This document shows, in pieces, positions 48,001-60,000 of a stretch of 64,000 bases of DNA. The stretch spans positions 39,939,063 through 40,003,062 of the forward strand of contig CM055102.1 of NCBI GenBank assembly GCA_029204225.1, given 5' to 3'. Source of the DNA: Diphasiastrum complanatum. Taxonomy: Eukaryota; Streptophyta; Lycopodiopsida; Lycopodiales; Lycopodiaceae. Position 1 is the first letter of the stretch, and the number at the start of each line of letters is the position of its first letter. The notes beneath the pieces were generated by a model, which did not search any database, was not told the DNA's origin, and worked only from the letters and a program-made list of their open reading frames with translations. Position numbers and translations under genes: made by a program.

Positions 48001-51000
48001 TAGCAGCAGGTAATAAAGGAAAGAGATCTGGTGCAGTAGGAAACTCAGCATCACGAGGAGCATCATCCTCAATAGCAGCACGTAATAAATTGACATGGAA
48101 TATATCACAGGCACGTGTGGAAGCAGGAAGCTGAAGACGATATGTAACTGGACTAAGAACCTCCAATATACAATAAGGCCCATAATAACGTGGTGCAAGC
48201 TTCTCAGTAGAAGCATGGCCCTGAATAAAATGATGACGTGCAAACCGTAGGCGTAGATATACCATATCACCAACATGAAACTCAACATGACGTCGATGAC
48301 GATCAACTGAAGCCTGATAACGCTGCTGGACCTGCTGCAAATGGGAACTGGCCTGGAGAATAAGCTCGCGAGCACCCGATAGAAATGAAGACAGTCACAG
48401 GTGTATCCTCGGGAGGAAGAGGAATACTAGGTAAAAGAGGTGCATAACCGTGAGATAATAGAAATGGTGCAACGCCGGTGCTGGTACTAACAGAGCTGTT
48501 ATAGCTATACTCTGCCAAACATAAGTGCTGATCCCAATCCTTCCCTGAAGGAGTAACAAAATGGCGCAAATAATCCTCAAGGATCCTGTTAAGGACCTCA
48601 GACTGCCCATCAGAAGTAGAATGATAAGCAGACCCCATAAAAAGCTGTACATCCAATATACGCATAAGCTCTGTCCAGAACAATGATGTAAACTTACTAT
48701 CCTGATCAGAAAGGATAGTACGAGGAAACCCATGTAGGTGAAATATCTCTGAAAGGAACAAGCGTGCACACTGCTCTGCTGTGATAGTACTGCGGACGGG
48801 TATGAAATGTGCCTGTTTCGAGAACCTGTCAACTACCACCATACATGAATCGTGACCACGATGGGTGCGGGGAAGGCCAATGATGAAGTCCATAGAAATA
48901 TCAGTCCACTGGCGGTGAGGAATAGGCCAACTCTGAAGCAAACCAGCGGACTTAGCACGGGAGTACTTATTACGTAAGCAGAAAGGACAGGTACGAATAA
49001 GTACAACAAGCCCTTTCCTAAGGGATGGCCAGTAGAAATGATCCTTAAGACGAGCATAAGACTTCTGAAAACCAAAATGACCCCCAACTGGGGACGAATG
49101 AGCATCCGACAACAACTGAGAACGGATACCCAAAGAACTAGGAATACAAAGAGAACCATAATGATAAAGACGGTGGTCAACAATGGAATAAGCCTGATGA
49201 GGTAAAGACGACATAGGTGGAGCAGAACTATAAACATCACGAAAATCAGATCATGTAATATAAGCAGATGGAAGATCATCAAACCAGGAAGGGATCGTGG
49301 CAACAAGGGTATTCAATAAAGCAGGAAGTCTAGACAATGCGTCAGCAGCAGTGTTAGCACGACCAGGACGATACAAAATAGAAAAATCAAAAGATTGTAA
49401 AAACTGCAACCAACGAAATTGACGATCACTAAGATCACGCTGGGAGAAGAGATAACGTAAGGACTGATGATCAGTAACGATATCAAAAGGAACACGGTAC
49501 AGGTAATGGCGCCACTTCTTAAGAGCATAGATAATGGCAAGAAGCTCTTTCTCATGGACAGAATAATGTTGCTCATAAGAGCGTAAACGACGCGACTCAT
49601 AAGCAATAATACACTGAGACTGACGAAGCAAGGCACCCAAACCAACATTACTAGCATCGGTCTCAACAATAAATTTATGATCAAACTGTGGTAACCACAG
49701 GACAGAGGCCTCCACAACAGCACGACGAAGAGTGTCAAAGGCGAACTGACAATCAGAAGTCCAAACAAAAGCACTAGACTTCTTCAAAAGGGCATGAAGA
49801 GGGGCAACCACAGTGGCAAAGTGAGGAACAGGACGACGAAGGTGAGTAGCGAGACCAAGAAACATACGAACATGGTGGACATCTGTGGGAACAGGCCAAT
49901 CAGCGATTGCCCGAACCTTATGAGGGTCCAAACGAATACGACCATCACAAATGAGAAATCCTAAAAACTCAATCTCAACAACAGCAAAGGAACACTTGGA
50001 AAGTTTAGCAAACAACTGGTGATGAACAAGCAATTGAAAAACAGATGAAAGATGTAACACATGCTCATCAAGAGTCTTACTAAAAACAAGAATATCATCA
50101 AAATAAACTAAAACACAACGACCAAGGAGAGGACGCATGATGTTATTCATGACATTCTGGAACGTAGGTGGACCATTAGTAACACCAAAAGGAAGAACAC
50201 GAAACTCATACAAACCAAGATGGGTACGAAACGCAGTCTTGTGTTCGTCCAAAGGATGCATCCTAATCTGGTGATAGCCGGAACGTAAGTCTATCTTAGA
50301 GAAAAGATGAGAGGTGCCTAACTGGTCAAAGAGATCATCCATGTGAGGAATAGGATACTGGTTACGGATGGTCAACTTATTGAGGGCACGATAATCAATG
50401 CAGAGGCGTTTGGAACCATCTTTCTTACTGACAAGGAGAACAGGGGCACCAAAAGGACTGTGACTAGGAACAATAAGGCCCTGATCTAGTAAAGCATTAA
50501 TCTGAAGCTCAACCTCATCACGCTCAGACTTAGACATACGGTAAGGAGGCCGGGAGGGAGGAGCAGAACTAGGACGCAAATCAATATGGTGGTTCACATC
50601 ACGTAATGGTGGTAGCGTCGTAGGTTCTGAAAAGACAAATGCATACTGATGTAATAAGTCAGAGATCACCTGAGGAACAGCTGCTGGAGGAGAGGTAGTC
50701 ACTGGAGAATCTGCTGCAGCACGTTGAACACATAATAAAGCTGCACAATGAGCCTTAGGTAGGCTGCGGATAAACTGCTTCCCGCAGATCAGCTGGAAAG
50801 CTGCCTGAGAATCAATACCAGCAAGTGAGTGGGTCACTGCATCATGAACAAATGTCAATGTCTGCTGAGCCATGTCCAAAGTAACCGCTCCCAATGAAGC
50901 AAACCAATCAGCACCAAGGATAAGGTCATAGCGCTCCAGACGAGGTAGACATTGTCAGGCGGTTTGCCGACAAGGCCAACAAGACCGGTCAGAAGATCGT

Positions 51001-54000
51001 GCACTGCCGATACTGTCTCGTCGAGTTTGCTGCATCCCTCACTCGCCTTAAAGGCCATCTGCTCGGTGCACGCGCCAAAAGTGGTGCCACCTTGAATGCT
51101 GCCCCTTGTGGCAGCATGACCGTCCTCGACAGGCAGTGAATACTGGACACCTACGAGCCGCAGCTCGTGGCAGGGGAGAACACCATTTCGGAGGGCATTC
51201 TCCGATTTTGCACCGCTCCTTATGTGGCTAACCCAGAGTTGCTGCCTGCTTGGCTGGCACGCACGAGGAGAGGGAGTGCATCCTCCTTCGGTCCCTTTCC
51301 CCTCAGACAGTTCTGCCTCACGCACCCCCATCTGCTCAGATTCTGGTGGATCCCGTCCCATCGCGTCCGCCAGTTGCCACTGCGGTTCCACCACCACCCA
51401 TTGTTGCTCGCACTCCACCAGTCTACGACTTTCTCATGGACTCTCCGCCACCCGAGCAGGCCCAGGATGGTACTGGGCGGGCCTTCGAGGATGTGGAAGA
51501 GATCCCTTCTTCCCTCCCTTCCCATCCGGATGACCTCCTCAGCCAGCAGTTTTTGTACCCCATGCCAGATGTTGCCCCTCCACCAGTGCACCCCACCTAT
51601 GCTGCTGCACCCATCCCTGCCGGTGCATCCCACTCTCCCCATTCCACGTCTACAGCCGATGCATCCACCAGCGCCCAGCCTGTCGCGTCATCGTCCATTC
51701 CCGTCACGGTTGGTGCACCGTGCTGGAGGTCCACCACCCGTCGCCCCTAGCCATAGGCCCACATCATGTCGTCACGGTGGTGACGGACAATGCCACGAAC
51801 TGCATTCAGATGGGTGTACTGCTAGAGGCCGAGTTCCCTCATATTGTTCATAACCCCTGTGCAGCCCACGACATAGACCTTCTGATGGCGGACATTGGAG
51901 CACTTCCCTGGGTTAGAGCCATCGTCCGGGAGGCCCTCTTCCTGGTGACTTTTGTCACCAGAAAGAGGCGTGTTCTTGCCATGTTCCGGGTGTTCAGCCA
52001 TCTGGACCTCCGTAAGCCAGCCCCCACGCGCTTTGCATTCGACTTGGTGGTCATCAACCGTTTGATCAGGTGCAGGGCCCAGCTTCTACAGATGGTTTCG
52101 AGTGATCTTTGGGGTGCCAGTACATTTCCGCACACTGAGGATGGGGAGCACTTTTCTTCCACGGTGAGGGGAGACCAGTTCTGGAGGGATGCACAGACAT
52201 TGTCAGGACTGCTTCGACCACTCTACATTGTGCTCCGCATGGCTAACAGTGAGGGGTCGACACTTGGACTGGTGTATGAGCTCATGGACCGGATTGGACA
52301 GTTCCTGCAGCTGCCCATCTTGCAGCTAGAGAGGTAAGCGGTACAGTGTTGCAATTGACCTTTATCTTTTCAGTACTTGCTAGTTTGTTTTGCTGTCAAT
52401 GTTAAGCTTTTTCGTAATGCCCTAAACCACATGCCCCTCACTTGCAAGATGACAGAGCTGAAGTTCATATGGGAGACGCGGTGGAACTACTTCCACAGGA
52501 GTATCCACAGCGTTGCACACATGCTGCATCCCCTCTTCCTCTCTCCGACACAGATCGCAGACAGGGAGCTCGAGGCCGATTGGCTTCAGTACATTCACAG
52601 GGTGGGTCCACACATAGGTTTAGATCCTATCAGGCTCATGGAGGAGCTCGCTGCATTTCGTTTCGGCATGGGCACATTCGGCCACCCGGCTGCCCAGGAT
52701 CCAGAGAGGAGGCAGCTACCCATTACCTGGTGGACCATGTTCGGTAGCACATACCCATCTATACAGCGTCTTGCACTGCGTGTCCTTTCTCAGGTATGCA
52801 TCTCATTTTATACTCCATTTTTGTGTTTCGTTGAATTTCCACCTCTGCCACAATGTGCTGAAGTATTTCAATGCACGCACCACAGGACTGTGCTGCCTCC
52901 GTGTGTGAGCGTAATTGGAGCACATGGGCACTCATTCACACGAGGAGAAGAAACCGGTTGTCAGTGAGTCAGTTGGAGCGGTTGGTGTTCTGTAGCACCA
53001 ACGCACGTCTCGCCAGGAGGCTTCTGACCATTATGAGCGCATTGCAGGTGACAAGCTAATCTTTCATAGCATGTTGGTTGACTCTTGGTATGTTGGTTTC
53101 ATTTCTTGATAAAGTTGTCTCTCTGACATGCAAATTTTAAACCTTGCAGACGAAGATATCGATTTGGAGCGCCAGGTTGACTTGCCTACGGACAGCACCC
53201 ATCCCATGCCTGCAGATGACCTGGGCACACAGTTGATGGCCAAGAGAGAGAGGGAGCTTGCCGAGATGAGAGAGAGAGAGCTTGGGCTTGAGCACAGAGA
53301 GCCCCCATTGTATGAGGCAGATGAGCCAGTGTCAGAGGATGAGCCCATTTGGGTTGTGTTTGCCAGACCAGAGAGGGATGAGGCAGATTATACAGGTGCA
53401 GGGCACACGCCACGGGCAGGGGTCACAGGTGCATCACGTGGCAGAGGTGGGACACATGGCACAGGTTATACCGGCAGACAGGCAGGGCACACAGGGGGGG
53501 CCAGTGGCATACCTACCTATGTCGACATGATGGAGGAGGCTCTTGATAGAGGGCAGAGTGGTTTAGATGCCGGTCCCGCAGATGTTTGGATGCGTGCAGC
53601 ACAGAGTCATGGCCGTTACTACGACAGCACACCAGAGGAGGCACCAGATGACTTTGATTGCATAGATTGGGAGGCCATGCAGGGTCTACAGGGTGCACAT
53701 GATGAGGCACGGAATGAGGCTCGGGTATATTCAGGGGTTGGTGCACAGGATGATTCATAGGTTGGTGCACAGGATGATTTAGAGGCTGGTGCACAGGATG
53801 AGTCCCAGAGTCCAGAGCATTTGTATTCGGATGCCCAGCTGGCCGACTTGGTTGCCACAATGGATTCAGAGGCCCAGCAGATGCCGAGTGTCAGGGCGCC
53901 CCCATCATCTCTTGCCAGCATGCCATACACAAAGTCCCAGCCAGAGCAGCCGCATGAGGTGCCTCCAGTTCCTCCAGCTCCTCAGAGGGTGTATGTGCGT

Positions 54001-57000
54001 CGCACAGCTCCTCCAGTGCCACCGATGCCATTTAGACCTGCAGCCCCTCCATCGCCGTCCACTTCTGCAGCACGAGGTCTCCATGGCAGGCCACCATCTG
54101 TGCCCAGGTTTTCTCTTGCAGCGCCCACATCCACAGTGGCTCCTCCAGTGGCAGTACCCACGTCACATCCTCCTCCTCTGGCAGCACCCAAGATGTACCA
54201 GTACCGGCCACCACAGCGCCCCTGTCAGTACATATCGCCACTGTACTCGCCTCCTGCACAGCCAGTTCCTCCACCTGCAGCAGCCCCACGGGCACACACT
54301 CCACGAGCTCATCCTCCTCGCTCAGTTGCACAGGGACTTCCCTCATTTGCTTCCCTATCCCAGCCGGCCTCAGCTTGGGCCCAGCCTAGCCAGCTAGGTA
54401 ATTTGCATGAGGGTGACGAGGCATTGACAGCTCCTCTTGTCCGCAAGAGACCAGGCAGGCCCAAGGGTGCACCGAACAAGAAAGGCAAGGCACAGAAACC
54501 ACCATGGAGGAGAGGACGACCACGCAGGGCACCAGGTACAGGTAGAGGTGCAATATCACAGCCAGTTAGAGCAGGTGTTGTTGGTTTGGCCTGCTTGGGG
54601 GCTGATGCGGAGGCTGATTGGGAGGATGAGGATGACGAGTCTTCCCCCTCGGATACACAGCCCATGCCAGTTCCAGACAGGCAGAGATATCGGCTGCGAG
54701 AGTCAGCTCGGGGCCCTGAGTTGTCTCCAAAGCATTCGTCTGAGTCAGAGCCAGAGCATTGATTGTGGCTCTGTTGTATGAGTTTCAGTAGTTTGTCTCT
54801 AGCAGACGGTCTACCATTGTACTCAGATTATTTTTCACATTATATACAATGTTTGGCCTACATTATTTGCTACACATTGTGCGTATGTCGCTCTGTACAT
54901 GTGATGCTTTATTTTATGTCGAAGAATTCTATGTGCGTGTCTGAATCCTATTTTCATTTAATTTCGTTTGAAGTGAATGCTAGCTTCACATATATGCACC
55001 TACATCATGAGCACAACAATCACCCCTACACCCCAAACGACATTTCATAAACACATGTAATACATCTGCATTTAAAAAAGTTACAGACATTGCATCTTAC
55101 ATGATGTTACGAGCTCGTAACCAGTGCCGAACCCTAGAGAACACAGATAGGTCAGATACCACAGTCAGGGTCGTGTCTAGTGTACATGACCAACAGGGCA
55201 AGACAGTGTGAGTAGTGTGCCCCAGCACGGTCCATAGCCATGGCGGGCCTAACACAGCCTAGGGACCCTGTCAGCAGGATAGGGCTCCCAGTTGGGTCCC
55301 GACGTGCAGTCGGCCATGTCAGTGTCACGTGGCCGACACTTGGCAGTAGCATGCTACCAGTCCTCACACTGGGCTAGGAGGGGCTTACTCTATATCAGGG
55401 AGTAGGCAAGGTTGGGTGGATCAGTTAGTGTTTGCCCTACTGTGGTGTTAGGATCTATTACACTGGTATCAGAGCCATCTCCATCCTAGGGAGTTCAGGA
55501 CAGCAGTAGAGAAAGCTATCAGAAGATAGGAAAGATTTCTCAGTTTCTCAGAAAAGACTAGAGGAGGAGAATCGCTGTAGGAACAGCCTTCAAACCCTTG
55601 AAATTCACTGAGAATTTACAGTTGTAGGAAGTAGAATTCCTTCTGTAGGTAAATCGCTGGAAAGGCAGCAATCTATATCAGATTTCAGATATTTGATAGG
55701 AGATTTTAGAAAGGAAATAGAGTAGAAACCAGCGAGCAGGTCCATCGCTGTGGGAGCTTTGGCACCGTTTTGAAGCTTCAAACTGGCATTTTCCAGGACA
55801 GCAGGTCTAAAATCTTGGGTAAAAGAGCTGAGAGGGTTCCTCTTCATTCTTTCTTTGGAAGTACAGTCCTCAGAAACAGCTAAGTCATCTTTCCTTTCCC
55901 TTGTACAGTTGTAAATTAGTCTTTTAGACTTTTTTTCCTTCAGAAGTTAAGGTAGCTCTCTTTCAGTTCCGAAGATGACCACTCCTCAGGGACCTGATTA
56001 ACCCCCGGAGAGAGGCTTCGACGAACTTGAAACAGAAGCCTTGGCTTACAGAAAAGGGAAGGAACCCATGGAAGTAGAAGAACAGGAACAGTTCGCCGAA
56101 GAACTCGACGAACTGGTTACCAAGGAGCAGTTCCTCCAATTGGTAACAGAAGTGGATGAACTGAAGTTGGCATTAGCCAATTTCAAGTCCAGTGTGGACG
56201 ACTCGTTCGCTGAACTCAAAAACTTGATTTTGAGTTTCGCGAAAGGAAGCCTTCCCTCCACTTCTCAGTTATCCCCTTCTCCACTTCCATCAGTTTCGGG
56301 TGAGACTTTACGGTCTCACCCCAGTGTTTTTAAAGACTTAAAACCTCCTACTTTTAATGGGGAAGAGAAGGATAGAAATGCAGATATTCTACAAACCTTC
56401 CTCAGCAAATGGAAGAACATTCATGCTCTTAAACAGACCCCTGACCATTTGCAAGCTATTGAGGCCAGTCTTTCCTTAGGGCCTATGGCCTATAAGTGGT
56501 GGTTAAATCTCCAGGAGACTGGGCAGACTCCCCGGTCATGGAAAGCTTTTGAAGAAGCTTTCCTAAGAGAATTTCTACCAGAGAATGAACTTGATAGAGC
56601 CTGGGAAGCCTGGGAAAGAACAGTAATGGACAAGTCCCTCATCCAATATATCTCGCAGTATCGAGAAGCAATTTTAAAGATTAAAAATATGGATGACTAT
56701 CAGAAAATCAGGGGATTTGTCCGTGGCCTCAAAGATGAATATAAAGTAGAGGTCCAGAGAAACTCACCTACTACCCTTGAGCAAGCTCTCAGATATGCTC
56801 AAATCTATGATGATTCAGTGGGTAGGAAGAGGGCGAGACAATAGCCACTTTCTGAGCAGCCTTCTCAGAAAGACTTTCAATTTAAAAAGAAATTTTTAAA
56901 AAGAAAGAAAGAAGATAAATTTAAAGGTGAAGCTCCTCAGAAACGCCCTTCACTCATACAGCCCTTAAAACCAGATGATTTTGAGAAAGCCAAACAAGAA

Positions 57001-60000
57001 CGTTTGTGCTTTGTGTGTATGGGCAAGGGACACACAGTCAGACAGTGTCCCAAGGGGCCTTTCACTAAAAAAAATAAGAAAGATAAAAAACAAGTTCATC
57101 TTGTTCAGACTGTATGTTTCCCCAGTGACTCGGCAGCTTCCGAGATCAAAGTGTATCATGAAGATCATGAACACTGTTGCCAGCTGACCTCTGCAATGCT
57201 AGCGAGACCCTTTAACTTTGGGCCGCATGACCTAGTACGTATGCATGGGAAAGTTGGTAACCAGTCAGTAAGAGTCATGGTTGATGATGGAGCAACCCAT
57301 AATTTCATCAACCACACCCTGGTTAAAAAGCTTAAACTACCAGAAGTACCTAGTCAGCATAGGTACATAGTTTCATTAGCTAAGGGTGAAGATAAAAAAA
57401 TATGGGAAACTATGGTAAGTAAGTTAAATCTTGGTATTTAGGGGTACCAAGATGAAATAAACTTTCAGATAATGCACCTGGATCGAACAGACATTGTTCT
57501 CGGGAGAGATTGGCTCTACAGTTTAGGACCTTCCCTCCACAGAAACTATCAGGAGAACATCCTCAGCTTTCAGCATAAAGGCCGAGAGATCCAGTTGCAT
57601 GGGGAGCATGATGTTCCCAACAGCCCTATGGTCTGCAGTTCAGAGCTCTGTCAGCTAATCGGAGACGAAGACCATCAGGTATTCTTATGTGACTTTCAGT
57701 TTATTCCTGAAGTTTCTATTTCCAGTTCTATTGAGCAGAAAATCAGTAAATTAGAAACTTTATTGTCTAAATTTAAAGATTTTTTTCCTGAAGATTTGCC
57801 ACATGGTGTAATAAACCTAGTACTAGGTACAACACCTGTTTCTAAACCTCCGTATCGGGTCAGCCGAACAGAGGATGAAGAAATAACTAGGCAGTTAACA
57901 GATTATCTTGGGAAAGGCCAAATTCAGACTGGTACTTCACCATGGGCCTCACCAGTCCTATTGGTGAAAAAGAAAGAGGGGTCTATGCGTCTTTGCGTAG
58001 ATTACAGAGCCCTCAATAAAGTCACAATTAAGAATAAATACCCTATGCCGCGGGCAGTCGAGTTGTTTGATCAACTCGACGGGGCTAAGTTTTTCAGTAA
58101 AATAGATCTCAGATCGGGATATCATCAAGTCCGTATAAAATCGGAAGATGTCTCGAAAACAGCTTTTAGGACTCGTCACGGTCATTATGAGTTTAAGGTG
58201 ATGCCATTTGGGCTCACAAATGCTGCAGCTACCTTTATGACCTTGATGAACAGTGTCCTCAGACCATACTTGGGTAAGTTTGTAGTCGTATTTTTAGATG
58301 ACATCCTCGTTTACAGCAAAACGAGGAAGGAGCATCTAAAACATGTCAGAAAGGTGTTTCGACTGCTTAGAAAGCATAAGCTCTATGCTAAACAATCCAA
58401 GTGTGAATTCTTCGTTGAAGAAATAGCATATTTGGGTCACATTATCTCTTCAGATGGGATTAAGATGGACCCAAATAAGGTTAAAGCCATACTCAGTTGG
58501 CTGAGAACTCAGAATGTTTTGGAACTTCAAATCTTTCTTGGTCTAGCGGGATATTACAGACGATTTGTTAAGGAATATGCTCAGATAGCAGTCTCTATGA
58601 CAAATCTCCTTAAGGGGAAGGGAAAGGAGTTCATTTGGGAGTTCGCACAGCAGGAGAGCTTTGATGCTCTCAAAAAAGCCTTAGCTACAGCACCAGTTTT
58701 AAAAGTCGTCGACCCCAATCAGCCATTTGTGGTCGAAACAGATGCTAGCGACTTTGCAGTAGGTGCTGTGCTAACTCAGGGTGGACGACCAGTTGCGTGC
58801 GAGAGTAAAAAACTCGAGCCAGCTCAGACTAGGTATAGTGCCTATGAAAAGGAACTTTTTTCTATAGTCCATGCCGTTAAGACTTGGAGGCATTATTTGT
58901 ATGGTGCCAACTTTGAGGTCCTGACAGACCATGAGAGTCTCAGATACTTTTGCAATCAACCTGAGCTTAGAGGTCAGAAAGCTCGTTGGGCAGAGTTGAT
59001 GCAAGAGTTTGACATGTCTATCAGATATAGGCGTGGAAAATTCAATACAGTAGCAGATGCCCTTAGCAGAATGCCTATGATAAACGAGCTGAGTTTTACT
59101 CAGATTCGTAATGAGTTACTCGAGTCCTTGAGAGGGAAATGCCAGCATGATGCATTCTTCTCTATTATCTGGAACTCAGTCCAGAACAGACAGTTACAGA
59201 CTCCAGAACCAGTTCCCGGGGCTGGTGCCAGTTCATCCAAGGATACGGCAGCTTCCGTTGAGGATGATGATGAGTCCGAGTATACGTCGTCAGATGACGT
59301 TGAGGATTCTGAGCCTGTATTACCCAAGCAAACCCCAGTGGTTGAGGGTCAGTCGACTCAAGGATTCAAATGGAAACAATATTCCATTCAGGATGAGTAC
59401 TTGCTCTATAGAGATAGAGTATGTGTCCCCAATTCAGAGGATTATAGGCAGCAGGTCCTATATGAATGTCATGACAATCCTAGCGCGGGACACCCAGGCA
59501 TACAGAAGACCTATGAGCTTCTTCGTAGGCAATTTTTCTGGCCCAGTATGAAAAAGGACGTCCACCAGTATGTAACCAGTTGCCAGAAATGTCAAGTAAA
59601 TAAAGCAGAGCGTTTAAAGGCAGGAGGGTTGTTGCATCCCTTAGATATACTAGCTGGTAAATGGGAGAGTATCTCCATGGATTTTATAGTAGGCCTGCCT
59701 AAAACCCAAAAGGGTAATGACGCTATATGGGTCACAGTTGACCGTCTGACAAAAATGGCTCATTTCATTCCGACCAAAACAACCGTTAGAGCTCCAGAGT
59801 TAGCGAGGTTGTTTGTAGACGGGCTATTTAAATTGTACGGTCTACCTTCCGGCATAGTCAGCTACCGGGACAGTAGGTTTACTGGAAATTTTTGGAGGGC
59901 AGTATTCCATCATCTCCATACTAAACTTAATATGAGTACCACCGACCATGCACAGACGGACGGTCAAACAGAGAGGGTAAATCAGGTGCTGGAGGATATG

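Larger units (their letters stand above)
47300..50937 (-). mobile_element. gypsy3: chromodomain Ty3/gypsy element, 5' half deleted
   Basis: The 3' LTR (47300-47709), polypurine tract, chromodomain, integrase, RNase H and reverse transcriptase are present. At 50937, inside the protease end ('[10 protein letters not shown]'), the element stops and hAT copy C begins in mid-gene. Gag, primer site and 5' LTR are missing. The LTR is inserted in the LINE at 47299. It is a different family from gypsy1 and gypsy2. Confidence 0.85.
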
